The notes under the pieces are model-generated. The model saw only the letters and a program-made list of their open reading frames with translations. It was not told where the DNA came from and ran no database searches. Shown piece by piece: positions 36,393 through 48,230 of a stretch of 64,000 bases of DNA (within the stretch, counting starts at the first letter, position 1; every line of letters starts with the position of its first letter). This stretch comes from Pteria penguin (Eukaryota > Mollusca > Bivalvia > Pterioida > Pteriidae), in assembly GCA_035048485.1 (NCBI GenBank), contig CM068582.1, positions 21,502,155 to 21,566,154 of the forward strand. The letters run 5' to 3'. The position numbers and the translations under genes are program-made.

Positions 36393-36592
36393 CAAGAAAC
36401 CACTAAAGATGGTATGACCGGATTGCAAAGTATATGACATGCAAGAGTTATCCTTCTTAAAATTGTTCATATATACATGGAGTTAGAGTTATCTCCCTGC
36501 AAAGCAAACTTAAATACAAAGTTAACTAATTATGGACCACTGATGGACGGACAACATAATTCCATAAGCCGGAATTGCTTTGCAAAAACTTA
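36393..36592. mobile_element. MITE-like repeat of the GGATTGCAAAG family
   Basis: 'acaagaaaccactaaagatg', 'tatgaccggattgcaaag' at the left and 'ccggaattgctttgcaaa' at the right, with 'gatggacggacaa' before the right end. It is the same family as 12819-12971 and 23160-23868 and appears to sit inside the intron between the two exon candidates. Confidence 0.65.
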
Positions 36593-36719
36593 TGTGTATG
36601 TATCAACTACAATCAAAAGAACTTCATTGAGAGAAAACAACCTGAGAGATATCCAACTATCATATGTATTATTCATTGTTACCTGCACTGCTTAATATTG
36701 AGTGGTAGAGAGGGTGACC

Positions 36720-36899
36720 TCATTCTGATGTGTTGGTCACAACATGTGTCACCTCCATACAATCTCCAGGTCCGAAATTGGCATTTACAGCCTCCCTCCA
36801 CAATGCAAGTGTCACAGTGTCTGTCTCATCTTTATTAACTGTAATATTCCTTACAAGAGCATGCCTGTTTTTCACCATCACACTGTCTGTTAACTTATC
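36720..36899 (-). CDS. OB-fold-like coding exon of an unidentified gene
   Basis: On the reverse strand the acceptor 'ttaaatctccttcag' is followed in phase 0 by DKLTDSVMVKNRHALVRNIT and then VNKDETDTVTLALWREAVNA, ending GDCMEVTHVVTNTSE before a TGA at 36720-36722. The alternating pattern (ALVRNITV, DTVTLALW, GDCMEVTHVV) fits a five-stranded OB-fold as in RPA-type single-strand DNA binding domains; this is an inference from the pattern. The way out of the exon is unclear. A phase-0 donor GAG/gtgaca after GDCME would link directly to the exon at 36187, while the later GAG/gtcacc lies just behind the stop. The gene may therefore be spliced early, truncated, or damaged by a small indel. Confidence 0.5.
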   Translation of the reverse strand, partial: DKLTDSVMVKNRHALVRNITVNKDETDTVTLALWREAVNANFGPGDCMEVTHVVTNTSE

Positions 36900-36999
36900 C
36901 TGAAGGAGATTTAATGAGAATTCATTATGAAATAGCATATTTTCTGTATACAGTTCAAATGAAATACATACAGCTTTATTGATCAAATGGCAAAAGTAG

Positions 37000-37655
37000 T
37001 CACTAGTGATATAATAAAGTACTATGACCTGTTTTAAAATGCTTTTAAATCCAAAGGAGTTGAATACAAAAAGCAATTGTTCATCTGGAATTCAATAACC
37101 AAGGAAACTCTCTAATAGTGTCTACGGACACTAGATTATATTTCACCTTAGAGCAATATGATCACAAAGCACAGATTTTGACTAAAGTTGTTAAAGATCT
37201 TGCTTCAATTGTAAACTTTAACCAAAATGTTGACCAATCAACAGAAAGGCACATAGATTGACATGATCAATCTATGGAAGAGATGAAATGCACTGCAATT
37301 CATCCACAAAATCATACATAGAAGAAATGAAGACAACAACATTATCTGTATTAAAGCCAGGAGAAACAAAAGAGACCCTGTGTTCACCACTTCTATATGC
37401 ATGGAGAGGTTACAATGGATTGAATAATGGGATAAGACACATGATAAAAATTACAAGGCAAATAAAAAAAATTTACATGGAAAAATAATCTACGACATTA
37501 AAAGACAAAAACAATTATTAAAAGGTCAAATATAGCCAAACTCTACGGCGTTAGAATACAGTGCAGTGTAATAAACAATAAAGGTGTACTGCAATATGTT
37601 GTTGTGAATTGGCCCTCCGGTTCAAAATCTACAAGTCGTACAACATTAAGACAAC
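37000..37655. other. Intron or intergenic stretch
   Basis: No clear exon. A reverse-strand acceptor-like 'attgaattccag' near 37092 is followed by a short frame with a stop in every phase compatible with the flanking candidates. Confidence 0.3.
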
Positions 37656-38535
37656 AAGAGCAACGCCTAGCGTGGCATAATATACCTGTCACTTAATTCG
37701 GACAGGATCAATTTGCATTTGGCATGATTTTCATGAAAAACATCCGACATTTACAAAAGTTAATTGCGCTTCATAGCATTTTATCATAGGAAAAAGTCAG
37801 AGGGCAATAACTCCTGCAGAAATGGTCCTATCCTACTCATCTTGGAACTTGACCTGCAAAAAAAACTTGAAATTTTTTAGAACAAGGCCTCCCCCCCCCC
37901 CTCCTCCTAAAATTATAAATTTCTCAAAAATGAAAAAGAAAAAGACATCAATACCTGTAAAATATGTGAAAGTTGGTACATTTTACTTGTTTCATGATAA
38001 ATTTCATAATGTTTTTACCAAAATTAGATTTTTAATGAATTTTCAAAACAAAGTCCAAGGGCCATAAATCCGTCAAAAGTAATCAATCGCAACAAAACTC
38101 GAACTGGTACTGATGCCGCTTGAAATAAAGCTGTATACCAAATATCAATTCAATATCTGGAAGAGGGCAAAAAAACGTTCCGGGAAACATGACCTAGGAC
38201 ATACGGTCACTCCCCCCCCCCCCCCTTAATTATAAATTTCTCAAAAATGAAGAAAAAGATATTAAAACCTGTAATATATGTGATAGTTGGTACATTTTAC
38301 TTGTTTCATGATACATTTCATAATGTTTTGACAAAAAATAGATTTTTAATGAATTTCTGAAAAAATCTTGAAATTTATAAGTCCAAGGGCCATAAATCCG
38401 TCAAAAGTAGGTCAATCGTAACAAAACTCAAACAGGTACTGACGCCACTTGAAATAAAGCTATATACCAAATTTCAACTCAATTTCTTGAAAGACGGCAA
38501 AAAAAAGTCCGGAAAACATGACCCCGGACGTATGG
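37656..38535. repeat. Dispersed repeat with a 316-bp tandem duplication
   Basis: It begins 'aacaagagcaacgcctagcg' (compare 7672). From 37912 a unit starting 'attataaatttctcaaaaat' repeats at 38228, 316 bp on, with shared words such as 'gttggtacattttacttgtt' and 'gggccataaatccgtcaaaa'. Each unit is preceded by a poly-C run (37890, 38211). The second unit is split by the SINE at 38536. Confidence 0.8.
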
Positions 38536-38804
38536 TTGATTGATTTTTGCTTTACGTCACACCACGAATATTTCACGTATATGGTGACGGCATCTGCCTG
38601 ATGGGGGGCATACAAATTTGGACCTTTGCAACAGACCCAACCAAAGCAGTGAGGGATCTTTAACGTGCCATGCATACCACGACACGGGGCCTCGGTTTTT
38701 ACTGTCTCATCCGAAAGACATGACACCGGCATGACCAGAGCGGGACTCGAACCCCGGCCTCCCATTCAGGAGTCAGACACGATACCACTAGGCCACGCCG
38801 GCTT
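38536..38804 (-). mobile_element. tRNA-derived SINE, best-preserved copy, with target-site duplication
   Basis: Flanked by 'ccccggacgtatgg' (38522-38535) and 'ccccggacatatgg' (38805-38818), a 14-bp target duplication with one mismatch. On the reverse strand the head carries an A-box-like 'tggcctagtggtatcg' and a perfect B-box-like 'ggttcgagtccc', then the conserved body, then a short AATCAATCAA tail. The sequence is close to the copy at 19410. It sits within the 316-bp repeat unit, so it is younger than that duplication. Peptide frames here are shadows. Confidence 0.93.
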
Positions 38805-39082
38805 CCCCGGACATATGGACAGCGCCATAACATAATATGTCCCATCTAATGATGGACATATAAAAACAATTCTAAAAAGTTCAAATATAGCCAAACTTGC
38901 GGGCGTTACAGTACTGTGGAGGCGTACTGACTACTGCATTCTGCAATGCGTTGTGGTGAACTAGCCGTACAGTTCAAAATTTACGTCATACAACATTAAA
39001 AAAACAATTTATAAAAAGTTTCTACAGCAAATCAATACTAGTATGTACACAATGTATCAATAAGAATTGACAAAACACTTAC

Positions 39083-39135
39083 TATTTCTTGAAAATATTT
39101 CCACTGTCAGCTAGCTGTCTCAAACACCTCTCCAT
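39083..39135 (-). CDS. Possible first coding exon
   Basis: On the reverse strand an ATG at 39135 opens MERCLRQLADSGNIFKKY, with the last codon split by a strong donor (aata/gtaagtg) at 39083, phase 2. The sequence upstream (39140-39450) has no obvious TATA element but contains pyrimidine-rich 'cttgcttctttctctc'. If real, it could begin the gene whose exons lie at 36720-36899 and 35969-36187, but a linking exon would be needed because the phases do not match directly. Alternatively it is chance. Confidence 0.3.
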
Positions 39136-40851
39136 AGAAAAAACGTGTCAAACATTCTGGGGAATTCCATAAGCTTTGACTAAAACTCATACGATTTAAA
39201 GAAGAATGATACTCTTTTGTTTCATCTGGTACTATTTAATCATTTACTAATGCTGTCAACATTTGGTGTGCTAAACGAATTAGTAACTTCAACCTCACAA
39301 CATAGTATCGAATCATGATCATGAGAACTACATTTGGTGGCACATGTGTTGAACGAGTAGTGAAGAGATAAATCCGAGTTATTCGGAACCGTTCGCTTTT
39401 TACTTTTTAAAGAGAGAAAGAAGCAAGGTTCCGAAAGTCAGATCTTTACTGCAACAATGGGTCACCTTGATAAAGGGGCAACCCAAAAATTCGGGACCTA
39501 ACTTGACTTTGATATAAATAAAATTTCAAATTAGGCAACTTTGAGATAACGAGATGCAACTGTACTTGTTTTTAATGTAACTAGACATATTAACATTAAT
39601 CAATATACATTTGACACTCGTTATCTCAAAGTCACTTACCTTATCGAAGAAGCTTAGATAATTGTATGCTACTCTCATTAGTAAAAACATCTTCATGTAG
39701 GGCATGTTATAGGCCAGTATTGTTTTTGGAAGTTTGTAAATTATTAAACGAATTAGAAATACAAAGAGCTGAAAATACAATTTAAAATTTTTCTTCATTT
39801 ATCGGCTTGTCATTCAGTTGACAGATAGTAGTTAGAATTCAATTGGTAGAAAGCTGTATTACACAGACTAAAATAAAACAATGAATGTATATTCCTTTGT
39901 TAATAAGAGTGATCGAAAATGGTTACAAAAACAGCTGGTGTTTATCTTGAATTCCGGATAAGTCGAAATATTTGCTCTGGTCCCGTCGACTTCGACATAA
40001 CGAGTTTCAACTGTAATTCAGCATGGCTTTTAACAACCTATCTTTCTATTATTTTTGAAAAGTATCTATATGAAACATTAGATCAATGAAATAATGATAA
40101 AGATCTTAACTGTGATGACAGGTCTAATAAGCATTTCATGTACAATACACAAGTAAATGAGAAATTACTAAACTCCGAAGCAGATAGTGTGATGGCAGGA
40201 GAGATAACTCTTATATTTATTACTGTGAATAAGCTAATTGTGAAAAATTTTGAAACTTTAATTCAAATCACAATCTCTCTCCATTATTTTTGCCCAATTA
40301 TGTGAAAAATGTTGCAAAATTTCTCAGTTTGACCAACTCTGAGCCCCAATCCAAATATAAAGTATCTATGTTGAGTGTATTCTTTGAACATCAATAATGA
40401 AACAATTTTTTCTTAATCAAAATTAAACCGTAACATATATATAAGAATCAAAATTCACATCCAATGATCTACAAATATTGCAGGATGTACTTCAACATCT
40501 GATATCTCACTGCTACTAGATGATGTGTTCTTACATGAATTATTAACACAGTTTCCTCTGTGTAGGAAACGGATTGTACCTCATTACAAAACATTAGCCC
40601 CTTAAATCTACGACCTGAACTATAATTTGCTTTGTTGTTAATTGATAACTTTAAAATTTTAATCTTTACATTTACATTAAGTAATTTGTTAACATGTGGC
40701 GATGTCTAACAAAACTGAAGTTCATCACTAGCAGGGCTTAAAATTCAGAGAAATTCTTAAGGAGCCATGTGGGCTCCTAGATCTGAAATTCAAGAAGCCC
40801 GTAACAAAATCAAGGAGCTTTAAATTTCAAAGTGTCTTTTTCTCAATAAAA
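39136..40851. other. Spacer, nothing recognised
   Basis: No supported gene or repeat. 'ctcgttatctcaaagt' near 39617 is a near-inverted echo of 'actttgagataacgag' near 39538, giving a short foldback of about 90 bp. Confidence 0.4.
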
Positions 40852-43142
40852 CATTAGAGAATTGATAAAAACCAACTATTTACTGTGACGGACATCTTTA
40901 ACAACAATGTAAATGCAAATAATTCATTTAATTCAATAAAATTCCATCTCATATTCTAGCTCTAATCTTAGGAACAAATAATTTTCATTCTCTGACTATG
41001 TTTCTTATACACAACCTTATAATCAGGAAAATTTTTCCATTTTTCCTTATGGAGGAGGCCAACATCTTCACAGACTTATGTCTTTCAGTGCCATCTTGAC
41101 TGTGGACCAAACTCAAGGATGGCTATCCTTCTGGAATCAGGATGTTGCAAACAAGGAAGACAACTATTCTGAAAGTCGAAGAAAACAATGAAACACCTAG
41201 CAAAACAGTGAATTAATTTTATACATTTATATATATCTATATTTGTAAACGGTAGAAATAATTTTTCTTCTAGGCTTCCTTTTAATTTCAGGAATTTCCC
41301 TTGAAATCTCAATCAGTTTTGCATGTTTTAGAGACTTAAAAATTTGCATAAAAATTTCAATGCATATAAATACAGTATATTAAATGCAATAAGCTTTAAA
41401 TCCAGATTGTAAAATTAAAAAAAGATATACAAGATTATGGTTAGGTAGTATTTCAAATGATTGTGAAAAAAGCACTGATCTTGAAATAGTAGAAACCCAA
41501 TTTCAAAAATTAGGTTGTTGTAGTCATTATTTTAAGATCGGAACTAAATGGCTGTTGAGTCTTTTTGTGCGATAAAGGCTCTATCTCAGTTGAAATGACA
41601 TGCATAATGTATGAATAATAATTATATTACCATAGATCTCCTGGTTATATTTCAAGGATTCTTGGGATATCTTTTATGATAGAAACACAAATAAATTTTG
41701 ATAAAGTTTGACAATTGTTATGTCTAGCAAAAACTTGCTCAATGTTATGATCATTAGAGAATTGATAAAAACCAACTATTTAATGTGACAGACATCTTTA
41801 ACAACAATCTAAATGCAAATAATTGATTTAATTCAATAAAATTCCATCTCACAGTCAAGCTCTAATCTTTGGAACACATCATTTTCATTCTCCGTCATTT
41901 TAGAATCACCGTCTTCACTACATTGAAATTCAACAATAAACCAACTCAACAATTCACTGCCCATAAATTCTCAGTATAAGACTGACTTGATTCACATTCT
42001 TAATTTACAGAAGACTGAAATGAAGACCTACTCTCTACATTTACAGTAGAGTGACTTGTAGACTCATTTTCTGCATTTACAGTTATAAAATTATTCAACA
42101 TTCCGCCATTTGTAAATACGGGAAAAGACGCTTATGATCAATATGGAGCTCTCAATATTTTGTTTTATATAGGTGAAACACCGAAGTGATCAAGATTTTA
42201 AAAAATACTGCATTACAAACCTGATAATTTCTTTCTTTTTATACTCACCAAATGAGTGAGTTCAGACGGAAAACCACTTATCCAGAGGCATTTTCACTCA
42301 TCATTGGCAAACGGGTGAGTGGGAATTTCAAGCCCTGAAGTCTAGTTACGTCATCTTTCCATGATGTCTACTGTTAACTATGTTTCTTATACACAACCTT
42401 ATATTCAGGAAAATTTTCCAGTTTTCCTATTGGAGGAGGCTGACATCTTCACAGACTTATGTCTTTCAGTGCCATCTTGACTGTGGACCAAACTCAAGGA
42501 TGGCTATCCCTCTGGAATCAGGATGTTGCATGCAAGGAAGACAACTTTTCTGAAAGTCGAAGAAAACAATGAAACACCTAGCAAATCAGTGAATTAATTT
42601 TATACATTTATATCTGTAAACGGTAGAAATAATTTTTCTTCTAGGCTTTCTTTTAATTTCCGGAATTTGCCTTGAAAACTCAATCAGTTTTGCATGCTTT
42701 TAAAGACTTACAAATCTGCATAAAATTTTCATTGCATATAAATACAGTATATTAAATGTAATAAGCTTTAATTCCAGTAAAATTAAAGAAAGATATACAA
42801 GATTATGGTAAGGTGGTAATTCAAATGATTGTGAAAAAAAAGCTCTGATCTTAGAATAGTAGAAACTCCATTTCTAAAATTAGGTTGTAATAGTCATTAT
42901 CTTCATACCAGAACATGGTGATTGGTCGACAGGGATTTCCATGGCTGCTGAGTCTTTTTGTGCGAGAAAAAGACTCTATCTCAAGTGAAATGACATGCAT
43001 AATGTATGAATAATAATTATATTACCATAAATCTCCTAGTTATGTTTCAAGGATTCTTGGGATATCTACTATGACAGAAACACGATTTTGATAAAGTTTG
43101 ACAATTGTTATGTCTAGCAAAAACTTGCCCAATGTTATGATC
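40852..43142. repeat. Tandem segmental duplication (0.90 kb and 1.39 kb copies)
   Basis: Copy 1 is about 40852-41752, copy 2 about 41753-43142. Both start 'attagagaattgataaaaac', share 'tcaaggatggctatcc', 'aaagtcgaagaaaacaatga' and 'tgacatgcataatgtatgaa', and end 'tgcccaatgttatgatc' or the like. Copy 2 contains about 477 bp (41897-42373) that copy 1 lacks. A reverse-strand open stretch in copy 1 (41085-41312) is damaged in copy 2, so coding constraint is not evident. Confidence 0.85.
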
Positions 43143-43373
43143 ACAGCGGTCAGACCTTATATGGATCTGTCTGCCGTACTTTAAACCAAAAGATGATTTT
43201 ATGCCAACAGAGTTCCTAGAAGATTTCTAGTGCTGTGCGGTGCACCGAAATTTTTGGTGCTTTGATAATTGAGAAGGTTGGATCAGTTCACCACTTATTA
43301 CAATTTCCTGATTTCATTTCACTTTGCATTTTAGTTCATGCTTGGGGAAAATAATGGCAGTGAGTACTTGGTT

Positions 43374-43545
43374 GGTTGATTGGTGTTTTACGTCGCTTTC
43401 AACATTTTTTTCAGGTATATCGCGACATGGAAGCAGGAGGTAACCAACCTCTTAAACGTAGTGGCGGAACACGGGTATCACACCCGGATCGTCGGCACCG
43501 CAAGCCAAGCGCCTAACCATTAAACCAAGCCTGTCCCTACGATGT
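43374..43545 (-). mobile_element. Second tRNA-derived SINE type
   Basis: On the reverse strand a tRNA-like head ('cttggtttaatggttaggcg', then 'gatccgggtgtgatacccg') is followed by a short body and a tail 'ccaatcaaccaacc'. The head differs from the SINE at 38536 (it opens 'gggacaggcttggtt'), so it is another subfamily or family. Related heads are at 59858-59905 and 60835-60890. Confidence 0.7.
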
Positions 43546-44766
43546 TGTGAGATCAGGAATCAGGAATGGCAGTGAGTAAAAAATCATAGGTGTGGGATTT
43601 TTTAGTAGAAGGGGAAGGACAGATAAAACCATAACTGAATGATAATTCAGTATGGCAATTGCCCACCTTTTTATATAAAATGGGGTCTACGAGCTCCCAT
43701 GAAAACACATCTCGTCTGCATGCATGTCATTGTGTTTAAAGAAGGGATGCTTCGACATCATGCAAGATTGACACCTAAAATGGACAATAAAGAGAAAACG
43801 CCGATCTTAACAGGACAGCTGGGGTTAGGCTTTTAGAGCCCTTAGGATTTCATAGTAAATGAGATATCCAACTATGTAGATCTATCTCCTTGACTAAATT
43901 TACAGAAATACATGTGTCTAGAATGACGAGAAAAAAGCTGAGACTAGGAATCTTAGTTCATTCGAACCATATATTTTAAACAATATGACAAATATATTGT
44001 TCATATCAGGTGTATGTTTGTTGAGAACTTTCACAATGAATGGCTATATGGTATGTAATATACAATGTAACGCCATGTAAAAATATTCCTGGTTCTCAGA
44101 TAATGAACTTCTCAAATGAACTTGGGGTAGGTAGGTAGGTAGTTTATTTTTTGTTTTATTACCTAAAAAGTACTTCAGGAAATTTTATATTTTATGACCT
44201 TTATATATAATAAACATCCTATATTATAACGTTTGAACTGAACCAAAAAAAATTAAACCAAGAGACTGTGAATCAAAACCGAATCAAAAAAATCCTGAAT
44301 CGTCCAAGCCCTAAGGATTTCAATGTTTTTGTGTAAGTAAGCCCCTTTATTCACTCAAGGTCATGAAAAAATAAATAAAAAACCAAGAACCATCAAAAGG
44401 CTGGCTGACTGACTGGACTATATATAGAACTGTAAGTGAATTATGCAATATTTCACGAGACATTTGTTCCCATTTTTAACTTGTTATAATAACAATTAAA
44501 CAGTGAGGCTCAAAGTTCATCATCGCCATTTCTAATCTATAGCACTTCCAGCTAAATATAGTTATGTAATGTAAACAATGACTTTAGTAGTACCTACCAT
44601 GACTATATGCAAGAAGCAATCTGATTGGTCTGCCACACATGAGGGATTTTGAATGACATTATACATGTGCGGTATAATACTATCCTGAGGTGATAGGGAA
44701 ATAACTCCAACACAAAAGTCAAACACATAAGGGTTCAAGAAGGATAACTCTAGATTTTACATACAC
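43546..44766. other. Spacer with a (GTAG)n microsatellite
   Basis: A short GTAG repeat lies at 44128-44143. The frame at 43639-43836 has no splice or start support. Nothing else is seen. Confidence 0.4.
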
Positions 44767-44808
44767 TTAAAAGTCTGCATCAAAGCATTGGTCATGTTGG
44801 GTTTCTTC
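44767..44808 (-). CDS. Possible short terminal exon
   Basis: On the reverse strand 'tttttactttgcag' is a good acceptor followed by EETQHDQCFDADF and a TAA at 44767-44769. It could be the last exon for a gene on this strand, downstream of 45213-45308, or 3' UTR of it. Confidence 0.25.
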   Translation of the reverse strand, partial: EETQHDQCFDADF

Positions 44809-45212
44809 CTGCAAAGTAAAAAGTATTATGCAATAAAAAGTGATTCTGTTGTCTATATGCACAACAACCGAATTTGATAAAAAGATATAAACATTAATGT
44901 GCCTGTAACATGTCTGAGATTTATGTACGGGATTGATTACAAATTACTGATGTTAATTTAAATATAACGGACATTTCAATAAAATTTAGTGTTAAACAAT
45001 TAAATATATTTCAACTGATGGAGAATTAATGCATTTGCATCTTATACAGTTTCTAGTATAAGTCAGGATTGAAATGTACAGTAATAACAAAAACAGAAAT
45101 ACACCGCATAGGAAAATGATTACATTGCAAATATACACTGTTCAAAGCATACTCTGCAGACAACAAAGTACCACGTACATCAGCATGTTAATACTGCTAT
45201 CTACATACCTCT

Positions 45213-45308
45213 TTACAAAGCGTCAAATGTGAGGTTTCCATCATCGTAGTCTGCCATTAGTTCTGCCAGGCTCAATTTGTATTCTTCATCATCATCACTA
45301 TCTTTCAC
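45213..45308 (-). CDS. Probable C-terminal coding exon, acidic, gene unidentified
   Basis: On the reverse strand 'tattgcattcag' precedes 31 codons ending in TAA. The exon starts VKDSDDDEEYKLSLAELMAD and ends YDDGNLTFDAL. It is the only open phase. A donor-like AGAG/gtatgt lies six bases after the stop, which would place an intron in the 3' UTR, or indicates that the transcript can end differently through the acceptor at 44808. The acidic patch followed by a short amphipathic helix is typical of a protein tail. I do not recognise the gene. The transposase remnant at 46317 lies upstream on the same strand, but nothing shows that they are joined. Confidence 0.45.
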   Translation of the reverse strand: MKDSDDDEEYKLSLAELMADYDDGNLTFDAL

Positions 45309-46080
45309 CTGAATGCAATATGCATTATTAGTACACCTATTCTATCAACAGTAAAATAGAATCCAAAAGCAAGATACATTGTATAAATAAACATGGAAGA
45401 AGTACTGAAAAGCTGTCAAAAGAAAATCGCAAGATTCATGATTAAATGACCTCTACAGGTAAAATGATGACCTTAAAAAATCTAGCTAATGTTAACAAGT
45501 AAAATACACAGTATTTAAAAAAATTCTGAGGACAAAAATACAGCAAGGAGATTGAAATTCTCCAAAACTTGATATAAATTACTTAAATCACTCACATTCC
45601 TAAAATTTTTGGCCTTTTTCAAGTGGTTTAATGGTAAGACTAAAATTATCTAAGTGCAATCCATGTTAGCGAGCAGAATTATTGAATATAAATAACAAAT
45701 ATATAAAAGCACGACGTTACAACTATTTAAATTACAAAAACAGAATGTTCCCAAAAAAAATGATGTTAAATTACATGCACTTCAATAGATAAGTCTTATA
45801 AATTAGATTTAACATTACTGTTTGTAAGTCTAGTACCTAATGTCTGTATTCATCTGTCCTCACTGATAATTTGGAAGTCCTTATAATCCCTGTAAATCCT
45901 TGGTCATACCGCCACAGATAAGTCCTTCTCATCATGAAGTGTTTCATAATTGGCTTCTCTTTTAAAAATTTGATATCCTGCTTATGTTCACTCGATCGTT
46001 CTATCCTTAAGTGTTCTTTCAGTTTCTCCTATATAATATTCTGTGAAATCAATGTTTTCTTGGATACGTTCATCAACATA
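45309..46080. other. Putative intron or spacer
   Basis: AT-rich, no further exon is recognised. Confidence 0.3.
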
Positions 46081-46155
46081 ATTACATCCCTAATGAAAAA
46101 TAAAACTATAAGTTGGATTACATCCCTAATGAAAAATAAAACTATAAGTTGGATT
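46081..46155. repeat. 36-bp tandem duplication
   Basis: 'attacatccctaatgaaaaa' plus 'taaaactataagttgg' occurs twice in succession. Confidence 0.9.
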
Positions 46156-46316
46156 TTTATTAAAGAAATACATTACTATTATTGATAAATTTTAAAGAAG
46201 ACAATGTTTAGAGTATGCCTATACATCCCTGCAAAGAACACATATCTAATATACTATAAGTTACAGGTATATAATTGCATTGTCCTTTTGATTGTCGTCA
46301 AACATATGATCAAGTA

Positions 46317-46628
46317 CTAGAGTATTCCGACCTTTCGGAAAGTACTCTTAATTAAACTTTTCGCATGAGTATCAATCAGCCAATTTCCATGGAGTGGCTT
46401 CAGTGTCAAAGTTTTTAAATCCATGTTAACAAACTGATCATAGCTATTGGCACTTTCTTCTAGATTTTCGATGACTTGAGTAGAAAACCATTCATGAATA
46501 TGACTTTTCAGCATTTTATTATAGTTGTAGTTAGCAACAACATCTAGAAGTTGAAGCTTATCAGTGCATGTGGCAGGTATATAAATAGGCAATATTTTAT
46601 GCTGCTTTTCTTTTAGTGAGTTGTGCAA
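46317..46628 (-). pseudogene. C-terminal fragment of a pogo-like DDE transposase
   Basis: The reverse-strand frame reads ...PIYIPATCTDKLQLLDVVAN, then HIHEWFSTQVIENL, and later VNMDLKTLTLKPLHGNWLID, ending FRKVGIL. The order 'P-P/A-TCTDKLQ-LDV', 'EWFSTQV', 'LKPLH--WL-D', 'F-KVGI' is the signature of the C-terminal half of DDE_1 (pogo/Tigger-like) transposases common in marine invertebrates. The upstream catalytic region is not recognisable between 46629 and 47000, and inverted ends were not found, so it is a truncated relic. It is not the same copy type as 24667. Confidence 0.75.
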
Positions 46629-47574
46629 TGTGCAGCATAAATATTAAAGATCGCTATCACTTTTGGATCGTATTCTACACTGTAATAGGGAACATATCAA
46701 GATAATAAAAAGATTTAGCTACGAATACATGTACTTGCAAGTTGTATTACTAAAGCTAGTTTTTGCAAGTGTTATCTTAGACATTTGTAGAAATCCACAA
46801 AATTACGTCACCACCAACCTATAAAATATCACAAATCCAAGAACATTGTGACCCACGAAAACAAATGATTTTACAGTATACTGTTTCATCAAATGGACAA
46901 ATTTATTTTTATCATTAAACCACAAGAAAAAGCCCATGTGGCTGTATATTTCTGGACTGTCAGAGTTTCTAGTTATTTATAAATTGCAGCAGTTGGTGTT
47001 GATAATTGTTATGATTAGTATGTGTAACTGATCAGTCAGAAATAATAGACATCTTAACATTAACTGTGACGCTGTAACATTGGATGGCAAACTGATTAAA
47101 CGTTCTCTCCAAATCTATGACATCATAATACAATCATTCTGATGATTTTGGAAGGAACGTTAATCATTTTGTTGTTCAATGTTACAGTTCAACAGTTAAC
47201 AGAAAAGAGGTCTATTATTAAACAGTCCCTATAGCATGGGAGAAAAGCACTTTAAAGATCCTGATTTGGAACTACCTGAACAGACAGCAGAGATCCAGAA
47301 CTGCCTAATGAACCTTATTTATTTTTAATAGTTGATAGTTATAACTAATATAGATGAAGTCTAATAATTGTATTTACCGGGTATTAATGCTGTGTATCCA
47401 TATGTCAATACTCATAAATAGTTATATGCAGGACACTATAGTACAGCTTAGAAATTTAACAGGTCCAGAACAACACCAAGGACTCTAACTAGAATAACTT
47501 TGTCAGAACACACCATCATCATGAGCAAATATCAACAAGAAAAACACTTAACATTGCACAACACGCCCGTCTCT
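46629..47574. other. Spacer, nothing recognised
   Basis: AT-rich sequence without supported features. Confidence 0.4.
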
Positions 47575-48230
47575 TAATATGAAGTGGGAAAGCACCCTGA
47601 CCTTGACCTTGCAGATATGACCTTGATTCAGTGTCATGACACACCCTTGGGTACTCAGGCAACAATTCTGTGAAATATTATTCAAATCCATGCATGCATC
47701 AAAAAGTTATGGCTCAAAGATTTACCCTCACATGCATTGTGACCCTGATCTAATGGATACGACCTTAGTTCAATGTCACGACACACCTTTGGTCCTGGGC
47801 AATAATTCTTCTTTATATTTTTCAAATCCAAGCAAGGGGTCAAAACATTATGGCCGGGACAAGGATTTAACTTACCTTAGCACCTTGATCTTGACCTGGC
47901 AGATATGACCTTGGTTCAAGGTCATGACACACACCTGTGTCCTGGGCAAAAATTCTGTGAACTATTATTCAAATCCATGCATGCATCAAAATTTTATGGC
48001 CTGGAGGCTGGACAAGAATTTAAATGCCATAAGCATTGCGACCTTAACCTTGCAGATATGTCTTTGGTTTAAGGTCAAGACACACCCTTGAGTCCTGGGC
48101 AACAATGCTGTGAAGTAAATAAATATTTAAATTTATGAAAATGGCTTAAGAGTTAGGACCCAGACAATAATTTAATTGACATACATGTAAGCACTGTGAT
48201 CATGACCTTGCAGATATGATCTTTAAAATC
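47575..48230. repeat. Tandem repeat, about 145-bp unit, 4-5 copies
   Basis: 'gaccttgcagatatgacctt' and variants recur near 47603, 47750, 47892, 48044 and 48200. Each is followed by 'ggtcatgacacac' and 'gtcctgggcaa' variants and 'aatccatgcatgcatcaaaa' in the better units. The TGACCTTGACCTT words are inverted extended nuclear-receptor half-sites (see findings). A related single unit lies at 61510-61570. Confidence 0.85.

Noticed and set aside
38700..38804. A genuine tRNA gene
   Set aside because: The A and B boxes are good but the sequence continues into a SINE body and tail with a target duplication, and no proper acceptor stem closes.
41085..41312. Reverse-strand frame in the segmental duplication as an exon
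   Set aside because: The matching sequence in the second copy has indels and stops, and no splice signals are convincing.
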